DNA of 64,000 nucleotides from CAWCUZ01 sp963798795 (GTDB lineage: Bacteria > Acidobacteriota > Vicinamibacteria > Vicinamibacterales > SCN-69-37). The position numbers and the translations under genes were made by a program. The notes under the pieces were generated by a model. That model saw nothing but the letters and a program-made list of their open reading frames with translations. It was not told where the DNA came from and ran no database searches. The stretch's first letter is position 1, and every line of letters starts with the position of its first letter. The DNA lies in the NCBI GenBank assembly GCA_963798795.1, contig CAWCUZ010000001.1, forward strand, positions 682,001-746,000. Direction: 5' to 3'. This document shows, piece after piece, positions 53,484 to 61,991 of this stretch.

Positions 53484-53593
53484 GGCGTAACAAATAGCAA
53501 CGCGCGTGCCAGGTCCCGGCGCGCAAAAACGTATCCGGACCTGCGAAACCCGTCGGCGCCGGCGCCGGCTCGCACGCCCGCCCCGTCAGGTGT

Positions 53594-54928
53594 CTACCTG
53601 ACTCCCGCCGTGACGATCCCCAAGACCTCGTCCAGCACGCCGACCACCTCGTCCACCTGCGCTTTGTCGATGACGAGCGGCGGTGCAAATCTGAGGGCGT
53701 TCCGCCCGGCGCCGAGCAGCAGGACGCCGCGCTTGAACATCTCCTGGACCACGCGGTCGCGCTCGGTTGTCGCGCGCTCCTTGGTCTGCCGGTCGCGGAC
53801 CAGCTCGACGCCGACCATCAGGCCGCGCCCGCGGACGTCGCCGATGAGCGGGTACTTGTCCTTGAGGCCGTTCAGCCGGTCGAGCAGGTGCGCCCCCACG
53901 ACCTCCGCGTTCTTGACCAGCCCTTCTCTCAGCACCTTGATGGTGGCCAGGGCCGAGACGCAACTCACCGGATTGCCGCCGAACGTGCTGGCGTGCGCGC
54001 CGGGCGGCCACGTCATCAGCTCGGCCCGGGCGGCCGTGATGCCGAGCGGCAGTCCCGAGGCGATTCCCTTCGCGATCGTGACGACGTCGGCCTCGATGCC
54101 GAAGTGCTCGCACGCGAACATGCGCCCCGTGCGGCCCATGCCCGACTGGACTTCATCGGCGATGAGCAGCATGCCGTGGCGCGTGGTCAGCTCGCGCAGG
54201 CGCTGATGAAATACCGCTGCGGGCACGATGTAGCCGCCTTCGCCCTGGATCGGCTCCACCATGACGGCCGCGACTTCGTCGGGCGACACCAGGTGCACCA
54301 GAAGCTGGTCCTCGACGAAGTTCAGGCACTCGGCGGCGCAGCTCTCCGGGCGCAGACCGACCGGGCACCGGTAGCAGTTGCCGTACGGCGCGTGATAGAC
54401 GCCGGGCATCATCGGACCGAAGCCGCGGCGCTGGACGTACTTGCTCGCCGTGAGCGCGAGCGACCCGAGCGTCCGGCCGTGGAAGGACCCCAGAAACGCG
54501 ATCAGGTTGAACCGGCCGGTGCTGTAGCGCGCCAGCTTGATGGCCGCCTCGTTCGCCTCGGTCCCGGAATTGCCGAAGAACGACCGCACCGGTTTGGCGA
54601 CCGGCACGATTTCGCCGATCGACTCGGCCAGCTGCACCTGCGGCTCGTAGTAGAAGTCCGTGCCCGACATGTGCAGGTACTTGTGCACCTGCTCCACGAT
54701 GGCCTCGACGACCTGCGGGTGCGAGTGCCCCGTGCCGGTCACGGCAATGCCCGCCGCGCAGTCGATGAACCGGTTGCCGTCGACGTCCTCGACGATGACC
54801 CCCTCGCCGCGCGCCATCACGAACGGGTAGTCGCGCGTGTACGAGGTCGAGACGCTCGCCTTGTCACGGTCGACGATCGCTTTCGCCTTCGGGCCCGGCA
54901 GTGGCGTCTTGATTTCGCGCGTCTTCAC
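53594..54928 (-). CDS. Class III PLP-dependent aminotransferase (GABA/acetylornithine type)
   Basis: GTG 54926-54928 follows gaggcgacc and gives 444 residues (VKTREIKTPLPGPKAKAIVD). The fold-type I core is clear: GEGVIVEDVDGNRFIDCAAG, GTGHSHPQVVEAIVEQ, RSFFGNSGTEANEAAIKLAR, FLGSFHGRTLGSLALTASK, VMVEPIQGEGGYIVPAAVF, LIADEVQSGMGRTGRMFACE and VVTIAKGIASGLPLGITAAR with the PLP lysine. The cysteine-bearing GNCYRCPVGLRPESCAAEC insert is typical of the branch near 4-aminobutyrate and lysine/ornithine aminotransferases. Exact substrate cannot be told. It starts seven bases after the cysS stop. Confidence 0.9.
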   Translation of the reverse strand: MKTREIKTPLPGPKAKAIVDRDKASVSTSYTRDYPFVMARGEGVIVEDVDGNRFIDCAAGIAVTGTGHSHPQVVEAIVEQVHKYLHMSGTDFYYEPQVQLAESIGEIVPVAKPVRSFFGNSGTEANEAAIKLARYSTGRFNLIAFLGSFHGRTLGSLALTASKYVQRRGFGPMMPGVYHAPYGNCYRCPVGLRPESCAAECLNFVEDQLLVHLVSPDEVAAVMVEPIQGEGGYIVPAAVFHQRLRELTTRHGMLLIADEVQSGMGRTGRMFACEHFGIEADVVTIAKGIASGLPLGITAARAELMTWPPGAHASTFGGNPVSCVSALATIKVLREGLVKNAEVVGAHLLDRLNGLKDKYPLIGDVRGRGLMVGVELVRDRQTKERATTERDRVVQEMFKRGVLLLGAGRNALRFAPPLVIDKAQVDEVVGVLDEVLGIVTAGVR

Positions 54929-54935
54929 GGTCGCC

Positions 54936-56348
54936 TCACTTTCGTTTCCAGCGGGTCCCGGCGGCGGTGTCCTCGAGGACGATGCCGCGGGCGTCCAGGT
55001 CGGCACGGATCCGATCGGCGCGGCCGAAATCGCGCGCCCGGCGGGCGTCGCGGCGCTCCTCGATCAGCCGCTCGATTTCCTCAGCCGGCACGGGCGGCGT
55101 GGCGTCCTCGGCGCGCCGCAGCACCATCACGCCCAGCACGAGATCCCACTCGTCGATCACGTCCCGGACGAGCGTCGCGTCCGGCTCCCCCACTTCCCCC
55201 GCATCCATCGCCGCATTCATCGTCCGGACCAGGTCGAAGAGGACCCCGAGCGCGCCGGGGACGTTGAGGTCGTCGGCCATCATCTCGCGGAACTCGGTCC
55301 GGGCGCGGGTCACGTGCTCGCCGACGGCGTCGTGGCGCTCGCCGCCGCGGACGGCCTGGAGCCGCGCGACGAAGTCGACGATCCGCGTGACGGCCGCGTC
55401 GGCCTGCATGAGGATGTCCCAGCCAAAGGTCAGCGACTTGCGGTAGTGCACCGAGATCAGCAGATACCGGAGCGCCGATGGCCGGTAGCCGCGGGCGAGC
55501 ACGTCCTGCACCGTGTAGACGTTGCCGACCGACTTCGACATCTTTTCGTGCTCGAGGTTCAGGAACTCGACGTGCACCCAGAAGCGCACGAACTGGCGGC
55601 CCGTGGCGCCTTCCGCCTGCGCGATCTCGTTCTCGTGGTGCGGAAAAATGAGATCGACGCCGCCGCCGTGGATGTCGATCGGCGGCTGGCCGAGCAGGCG
55701 CAGCGCCATGGCCGAGCACTCGATGTGCCAGCCGGGCCGGCCCGGGCCGCAGCCGAAGTCCCACGTCGGCTCGCCCGGCTTCGTCGCCTTCCACAACACG
55801 AAGTCGCGCGCGTCCTGCTTGGCGTACGAGTCGGTGTCGAGGCGCGCGCCGGGCTGGATCCCGTCGTGGTCGAGCCGCGCCAGCTTGCCATACTCGGGCA
55901 GCGACGCGATGCGGAAGTAGATCGATCCGTCGGACCGGTAGGTGTGCCCGCGCGCTTCGAGCGCGCGAATCATGTCGACCATGGCCTGCAGGTTGTCCGG
56001 ATCGGTCGCGCGCGGATGCTCTTCGACCGGTTCGAGGCCCAGCGCCGCCCAGTCCTCGCGGAAGGCGGCAATGTAGCGGTCCGTGTACTCGCGCAGCGAG
56101 ACGCCGGCGTCTTCCGAGGCCCGGATCGTCTTGTCGTCCACGTCGGTGAAGTTCATCACCTGCCGCACCTCCTAGCCCTCCTGGTGGCGCAGCGCCCGCC
56201 GCAGGACGTCCAGCGCGGTGAACGTCCGGAAGTTGCCGATGTGCCCGCGCGCGTACACGGTCAGGCCGCACGTGTACATCCGGACCGTCCGGCCATCGGC
56301 CGGCGCAAACGGTTCCTGCGTGCGGGTGAGAGTGTTGTACAGGCGCAT
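54936..56348 (-). CDS. cysS: Cysteinyl-tRNA synthetase with an in-frame amber codon
   Basis: From ATG 56346-56348 (RLYNTLTRTQEPFAP) the frame is correct throughout but interrupted by TAG at 56172-56174, codon 59. The context is ALRHQEG-stop-EVRQVMNFTDVDD, where the family usually has GY-x-V followed by MN-x-TDVDDK, so Tyr is expected (TAC or TAT to TAG). All enzyme motifs are present: zinc ligand MYTCGLTVYARGHIGNFRTF (HIGN), WHIECSAMALRLLG, HGGGVDLIFPHHENEIAQ, EHEKMSKSVGNVYTV (KMSKS) and the DALR-like C-terminus. Total length is 470 residues. The enzyme is essential in most bacteria. A base error is the simplest explanation. Restart at the internal ATG (56168) would lose the HIGN motif and be inactive. 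Confidence 0.9.
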
Positions 56349-56443
56349 GGCTGCGGGATGCTCCGGGCGGGCCGGCCTCGTCCGGCCGGGCGGGTCGACT
56401 CTCAACGCGCGGCGGCTCGGCGCTCGACGCTCGGCGCCGCCGG

Positions 56444-56728
56444 TCAGCGGCTGGCCGCCGGCAGCGGGTGGCGCACCGAGGTGGACCGTCCCGCGGCGGT
56501 CATGGTGACTTCGACGCCGCCAGCGGTCGCCTCAAACGCCAGCGCGACGTCGACGTCGGGCGATGACGCCGGCGCGATCTGGTCCAGCGCTTCGCTCACG
56601 GCGGCGTGAAACGTCGCCGCGTCGGCCTTGCCGCCGCCCGCCAGCTCGACGTACTTACCGGCCACGTCCGGTCCGAGCGTGCGATATCGCGCATCGGCCG
56701 GCACGGTCAGCGAGAACGAAGGCGCCAC
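56444..56728 (-). CDS. Uncharacterised 94-residue protein
   Basis: I do not recognise the family. From GTG 56726-56728 the protein reads APSFSLTVPADARYRTLGPD, VAGKYVELAGGGKADAATFH, VSEALDQIAPASSPDVDVAL, FEATAGGVEVTMTAAGRSTS. The opening strand FSLTVPADARYRTLGPDVA and the later VDVALAFEATAGGVEVTM recall the beta-alpha core of anti-sigma-factor-type (RsbW/SpoIIAB) ATP-binding proteins, but the N-box and G-box are not visible. It lies between ribF and cysS on the same strand, with a heptanucleotide repeat in its leader. Function is unknown. Confidence 0.5.
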   Translation of the reverse strand: MAPSFSLTVPADARYRTLGPDVAGKYVELAGGGKADAATFHAAVSEALDQIAPASSPDVDVALAFEATAGGVEVTMTAAGRSTSVRHPLPAASR

Positions 56729-56744
56729 CGTTGAGATTCTATAG

Positions 56745-56773
56745 GGCAGAAGGCAGAAGGCCAAAGGCAGAAG
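56745..56773. repeat. Heptanucleotide repeat (CAGAAGG), four copies
   Basis: Two perfect CAGAAGG copies are followed by CCAAAGG and CAGAAGC. On the minus strand this is CCTTCTG, the unit found at 42944. It fills the gap between the ribF stop and the next gene. Confidence 0.7.
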
Positions 56774-56780
56774 CGAGACG

Positions 56781-57713
56781 CTAGACGGCCAGGCGGGCGA
56801 ACAGGGCGGCCGCCTGCCGGCAGTCCTCCGCGATTTGCGCCTTGAGCGGCTCGAGACCGTCGAACTTCAGCTCGTCGCGAAGCCACGTGACGAAGGCCAC
56901 ACGCAACCGACGGCCGTACAGATCCGGCGACTGGTCGAGCAGGTGCGTCTCGATGGTGAGCGGCCCGTCGCCGATCGTCGGCCGCACGCCCAGGCTGGTC
57001 ACCGCCGGATGGTGCACCCCGTCCACCAGCGCCAGGGTCGCGTAGATGCCGTTGGCCGGCAGCAGCGGATTGGCGGTCTCGAGATTCGCGGTCGGAAACC
57101 CCAGATCGCGGCCGCGGCCGTCGCCGTGCACCACAGTGCCGTCAATGAAGTAGTGATGGCCGAGCAGCGCCGCCGCTTCGTCCACGTGCCCATCGGCAAT
57201 CAGGTGCCGGATGCGCGTGCTCGACACGACAAAGTCTTTGTAGCGGACGGGATCGATCTTCTCCACCTTGAATCCGCGGTCGTCGCCGAGCGTACGAAGC
57301 CGCGTGAACGTGCCCGACCGATCGCGGCCGAACAGGAAATTCGCACCCACCCACACCTCGGCGGCCCGCAGCCAGTCGACCAGCACCGTCTCGACGAACA
57401 CCTCGGGCTCCCACCGCGACAGTTCCTGTGAGAAGCGCACGATGGCGACGCCCTGCATGCCGGCGCGCTCGAAGGCTTCGAGCTTCTGGTCGAGCGTCAT
57501 CAGCTGGGGCGGCGCCTTGTCGGGCCGGAGCACCTGGGGCGGATGCGGGTCGAAGATGACGGCGACCGGTGTGCCGGCGCGCTCGGCCGCCTGCCGCCGG
57601 ACGCGCTCGATGAGCTTCATGTGGCCGCGGTGCAGCCCGTCGAAATTGCCCAGCGCCGCGACGGGCAGCGTCCAGCGCGGGCGAGGCGAATCCGGAAAGT
57701 GGGCGACCTGCAT
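56781..57713 (-). CDS. ribF: Bifunctional riboflavin kinase/FAD synthetase
   Basis: The 310-residue protein has the bacterial RibF layout. The N-terminal FAD synthetase (nucleotidyltransferase) part shows VAALGNFDGLHRGHMKLIER, VAVIFDPHPPQVLRPDKAP, VGANFLFGRDRSGTFTRL and KDFVVSSTRIRHLIADGHVD. The C-terminal flavokinase shows FIDGTVVHGDGRGRDLGFPT, ANLETANPLLPANGIYATLA, HPAVTSLGVRPTIGDGPLTI and ETHLLDQSPDLYGRRLRVAF. It phosphorylates riboflavin to FMN and adenylates FMN to FAD in the cytoplasm. The start is four bases after the stop of the MBL hydrolase gene, so the two are coupled. Confidence 0.96.
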   Translation of the reverse strand: MQVAHFPDSPRPRWTLPVAALGNFDGLHRGHMKLIERVRRQAAERAGTPVAVIFDPHPPQVLRPDKAPPQLMTLDQKLEAFERAGMQGVAIVRFSQELSRWEPEVFVETVLVDWLRAAEVWVGANFLFGRDRSGTFTRLRTLGDDRGFKVEKIDPVRYKDFVVSSTRIRHLIADGHVDEAAALLGHHYFIDGTVVHGDGRGRDLGFPTANLETANPLLPANGIYATLALVDGVHHPAVTSLGVRPTIGDGPLTIETHLLDQSPDLYGRRLRVAFVTWLRDELKFDGLEPLKAQIAEDCRQAAALFARLAV

Positions 57714-57717
57714 GGGA

Positions 57718-58482
57718 TCAGACGTCGATCGCCTGGCCGTCGCAGGCGAGCGCCATGGTCGCCGGCAGGCTGCGGCACGTGGCCTCGTGGCCCAGCTCGT
57801 GCGCGATGTGGGTGAAGTAGGTCCAGCGGGCGCCGATCCGGCCCGCCGTCTCGACCGCCTCGTCCAGGTTGAAATGGGTCGGATGCGGACGGCGACGCAG
57901 CGCGTCGAGCACCAGCACGTCCAGACCGCCGAGCAGCGGCATCGACTCCTCCGGAACGCGGTTGCAGTCGGTGAGGTACGCGAACGCGCCGACGCGGAAG
58001 CCGAGAATCTGCCGGTCGCCGTGCCAGAGCGGCACGGGGACGACTTCCGTCCGGCCCAGGCAGAAGCGCCCGCCGATCGCCCAGAGCCGCAGGTCGGGAA
58101 CGCCGCCGCCGGTCGGGGCGTCCGGGTCGAAGGCGTACGCGAACATGCGCCGGATGTCCGACAGCGTCGGCGCGTCCGCGTACAGGGGCAGCGGCTGGCG
58201 CGTCAGCACGTTGTAGCGCCGGACCTCGTCGAGGCCCATGACGTGATCGGCGTGCGCGTGCGTGAACAGCAGCGCGTCGACCCGGCGCACGTCGTACCGC
58301 AGCGCCTGCGTCCGCAGGTCCGGCGTCGTATCCACCAGCACGCGCAGGCCGTCGTCCAGCTCCACGTAGATCGACGGGCGCAGCCGCTTGTCGCGGGGAT
58401 CGTCGGATCGGCACACGGCGCAATCGCAGCCGATCATCGGCACGCCGTGCGACGTCCCGGTGCCGAGGAACAGGACACGCAC
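57718..58482 (-). CDS. MBL-fold metallo-hydrolase (PhnP/cyclic phosphodiesterase type)
   Basis: I chose GTG 58480-58482 (VRVLFLGTGTSHGVPMIGC) because the family starts with this strand; an ATG at 58498-58500 in frame would add six residues. The product has 254 residues. The first strand GTGTSHGVP and CDCAVCRS (a zinc knuckle) are typical of PhnP-like enzymes. The metal site is FTHAHADHVMGLDEVRRYN (HxHxDH), with later ligands in GFRVGAFAYLTDCNRVPEES, VLVLDALRRRPHPTHFNLDE and FTHIAHELGHEATCR. Members cleave cyclic phosphates or phosphodiesters. It heads the minus-strand run ending at yraN and is head to head with mazG. Confidence 0.88.
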   Translation of the reverse strand: MRVLFLGTGTSHGVPMIGCDCAVCRSDDPRDKRLRPSIYVELDDGLRVLVDTTPDLRTQALRYDVRRVDALLFTHAHADHVMGLDEVRRYNVLTRQPLPLYADAPTLSDIRRMFAYAFDPDAPTGGGVPDLRLWAIGGRFCLGRTEVVPVPLWHGDRQILGFRVGAFAYLTDCNRVPEESMPLLGGLDVLVLDALRRRPHPTHFNLDEAVETAGRIGARWTYFTHIAHELGHEATCRSLPATMALACDGQAIDV

Positions 58483-58498
58483 AAACCCCGATGCTAGC

Positions 58499-59441
58499 AT
58501 GTGCGGGGTGGCCCGCCGACCGACGTCGAGCGCGGACCGGCGTGCGCGCCGGGCCGCGTCGGCCATCGCGCGGCTCGTGCGCGTGATGGCGACGCTGCGT
58601 TCGCCCCGGGGCTGTCCGTGGGACCGGCAGCAGACGCACGCCTCGCTCGCGCCGTTCCTGCTCGAGGAGACGTACGAAGCGCTCGCGGCGATCGATCGCG
58701 CCGACCCCGACGCGTTGCCCGGCGAGCTCGGCGACGTGCTGTTCCAGTGCGTGTTTCACGCCCAGATCGCCGCCGAGGCCGGCCAGTTGGACCTGGCCGA
58801 CGCCGTCGAGGCCATCGTCGCCAAGCTGATCCGCCGTCACCCGCATGTCTTCACGGCCGCGGGACGGCCGCTGAGCCGGGCGGCCCGGGCCAGACGGCGC
58901 CGCACCATCGGCACGGCCCAAGCGGTGGTCGGACAATGGGAACAGCTCAAGGCCGGCGAACAGGCGCGCGCGGGCGCGCGAAAACGTCTGCTCACGGGCG
59001 TGCCGGCCGCGCTGCCCGCCCTCGCGCGCGCGCACGAGATCGGGGTCCGCGTGGCGGCCGTCGGATTCGACTGGCCCGCCACCGGGCAGGTCGTCGAGAA
59101 GATCGAAGAGGAAGTGAACGAGCTCAAGGCGGCGTGGGCCGAGGGCCCGGATCGCGTCGCCGAGGAACTGGGCGATCTCGCTCTTCTCGATCGCGAACCT
59201 CGCGCGCAAGCTCGGTCTGGACGCCGAGACGGCGCTCCGAACGGCCAACGACAAGTTCACCCGCCGGTTCGAGGGCATCGAAGCGGCGCTCGAGGCCCGC
59301 GGGCGGTCGGTGCACGACGCGGCGCTCGACGAGCTCGAAGCGGAGTGGCAGCGCCAGAAGGTCACCGCCGCACCATCCACCGCCTCGTCTTCCCCGCCAG
59401 CGTCCTCACCTCGACACCGCGGCCGTCGGTCTCGACGGTAA
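58499..59441 (+). CDS. mazG: MazG nucleotide pyrophosphohydrolase, one single-base frameshift
   Basis: From ATG 58499 the protein reads CGVARRPTSSADRRARRAAS, then LVRVMATLRSPRGCPWDRQQ, THASLAPFLLEETYEALAAI and ELGDVLFQCVFHAQIAAEAG, the first MazG domain with its EExxE and ExxD metal ligands. RHPHVFTAAGRP and GQWEQLKAGEQ are further family marks. The second domain begins VGFDWPATGQVVEKIEEEVN and AEELGDL; there an extra G (about 59181) shifts the frame. Removing it gives LFSIANLARKLGLDAETALR, TANDKFTRRFEGIE and a stop at 59439-59441. Repaired length is about 313 residues. The last 20-odd residues are Ser/Pro/Arg-rich and overlap comEC by 80 bases on the other strand. Confidence 0.9.
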
Positions 59442-61871
59442 CGGCCCCGTCGCGGTCCGTGCGGAACAGCGCGGCACCATCCCGCTCGTAGCGCGCGACG
59501 ACCTCGGGGGCCGGATGGCCGAACAGGTTGCCGCGGCCGACGCTCACGAGCGCGACCTGCGGGCGCAGGGCGGCGACGAACGGGGCCGAGCTGGCGGTGC
59601 GGCTCCCGTGATGGCCCACCTTGAGGATGCGCAGCGGCGCCGGCGGGTCCTCCGGCGCATAGGTGCGCTCGAATTCTTCCCCTGCGTCGCCGGTGAGCAG
59701 CACCTCGACGTCCCCGAATCGAACCTGCAGGACCACCGAATCGTCGTTGCGCACCTTGGGGCGCTCCCAGTCGGGCCGTGGAGGGTGGAGCACGTCGAGC
59801 TCGACCCCACCCAGCTCGATGGAGTCGCCCGCCTGCAGCCGCCGCCAGGCCGCGCCGAGATCGTGCGCCTCCCGACGGAGCGCCTCGAGCGGCGCATGCG
59901 CCGGGACGGGCACGCCCTCCCAGATTTCGCGCGGCCGCAGGTCGTCGACGACCGCGGGCGCCGCGCCCATGTGGTCGCGGTCGCCGTGGCTGAGCACCAG
60001 CCAGTCGAGCCGCCGCACGCCCGAGGCCCAGAGCGCCGGCGTCACGACGCGACCGCCCAGGTCGAAGGGACCCGGAACGCCGCCGGTGTCGACGAGGGCG
60101 CAGTGACCGTCGGGAAACTGCAGCAGAATCGCATCGCCCTGGCCGACGTCGAGGACGGTGATGCGCATCCAGCCGGCGGCGGGACCGGCGCCTTCGACGC
60201 CGGGCGCCGTCACGATCACCAGGAGGCACCCGGCCACGGCGCCGATGGCCGTAGCGCGCGCCGCCCGCCGCCGCGTCACGAGCGCGATCACCAGACCCGC
60301 ATAGAACAGGACGAGCCAGATCCACGACACGGGTGGCACCCGCCAGGACAGCCAGCGCGCGACGTCGACGATCTTCGCCGAGCCGATCAGGACCGACGCG
60401 CCCAGATGGACGACGTGCGCGGTGACCGATGCGGCCGCGGGCCACCACGGCGACAACGCCACCGTGATCAGCCCGGCGATCTGGATGACGGCCATCGCCG
60501 GAATCGCCAGAAAGTTCAGCACCAGGCCCGCGACGCTGACGCGCGCGAAGACCGCCGCGGCAATCGGCGTAAGGACGACTTCAGCGGCGACGGTGGCGGC
60601 GAGCAGGCCGAGCGCGCCGAGCCACAGGCGCTGCCCAACGGACGCCGGAGCGTCGTGACGCGCGTCCGGCTTCGGCCGCTCGGATGTCGCCCACGCGACG
60701 AGGCGCGACGCGAACACGATGATGCCGAGCGTGGCCCCGAACGACAGCCACGCGCCGACCGCGAGGACGGTGAACGGATCGACGAGCGCCATCACCATCG
60801 CCACGACCGCGACGATGCGCAGGGCGGACGCGGCGAGCCCCACCAGCCCCAGGCACAGAAAGAGCGTGGCGCCGCCGATCGCGCGCTCGGCCGACGGCGC
60901 ACCGGCGATGACCCACCCGTACGTCAGCAGGACGGGAATCGTGACGAGCGCGCCAGCCCGCGCCGCCCGCGTGAGACGACGCGCGATGAACAGACAGAGC
61001 GCCGTCAGCACCGCAATGTGGCTTCCCGAGATCGCGACCACGTGAAACGTGCCCGCGGCCTGAAGCCGGCGTTGCACCCGGTCGTCGAGGCCGGTCGCGG
61101 ATCGCCGATCAGGATGGCCTCGAGGACCGCGGCCGATGCCGGGCTGCAGGGCGCCACGAACCTGGCCGCCGTCCACCGCACGTGCCGCCGGAGAGCCGCA
61201 GCCCACTCGTCCCACCAGCGCGCAGGACGGACCTCCACGAGCGCGCCGCTCTTGATCGTGCCGACGAGCGTGAACGTGCGGCGGAGTTGCTGGGTGCGCT
61301 CACTCGGACTGCCGGGATTCAGGTACACCTGTGGACGCCGCAGCAGGACCGGCGCGCCAATCGGGCGCCCCGCCGTCCAGCCATCCAGCTCGCGCGCGGC
61401 CAAATTGCCCGACACGTGGACCTGGATCTCGCCTGGCGCCCGCACGCCCGCTCGCCGGCCCGCGCCGCCGATCTGGCGGACCGACTGCACACCAATGGCG
61501 AGCCGTACGCCCTCCTCCGCCGGCTCCGCGTCTTCGATCAACGTTCCGTCCACCCAGACCGGTTCTTCGTTCCGGGTTTCGACTCCTGAGTGGGCGAACC
61601 ACGCGAGCAGCGGCGGCATCAGACGCCGGTCGCGGCGCCAGGCACCGTCAGCCAGGGCGCCGCCGGCGAGACACACGAGCAGTGCCCCCACCCGCGCGTG
61701 CCGGCTCGCGACGAGCGCCAGCGATCCGCCGGCCAGGGCGATCGCGAGCGCGTCGGTCACGGCGACGTCGGTCGTGACGCCCACGGCGACCGCCCCGACC
61801 GCGATCACGGTGACCCCCAACCCGAGCGGCACCGTCGGCACATCGCCCCCAAGTGCAAGATTCAGGCTCAT
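59362..61871 (-). CDS. comEC: ComEC/Rec2 competence protein, one frameshift
   Basis: ATG 61869-61871 begins SLNLALGGDVPTVPLGLGVT. The N-terminal DUF4131 region reads LPPLLAWFAHSGVETRNEE-like sequence and VWVDGTLIEDAEPAEEGVRL. The frame changes near 61095-61110, after AAVLEAILIGD, to TGLDDRVQRRLQAAGTFHVV and AISGSHIAVLTALCLFIARR, the conserved core of the Competence domain. The membrane domain includes SAERAIGGATLFLCLGLVGL and FLAIPAMAVIQIAGLITVAL. The C-terminal metallo-beta-lactamase domain has ITVLDVGQGDAILLQFPDG, LVLSHGDRDHMGA and VLLTGDAGEEFERTY with KVGHHGSRTASS. Repaired length is about 836 residues. It forms the DNA uptake channel of natural transformation; no other competence gene is nearby. 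Confidence 0.93.
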
Positions 61872-61991
61872 CGTGGACTGCCACGCACGCGCACGATCGG
61901 TCCGCGGCGTTGCACGTTCTGCGATCTGCCCGCGCGAGACTGGCGGCAAATTCTGCGTGCTATCCTGCGAGCACCTTCAGCGAGGTCTTCG

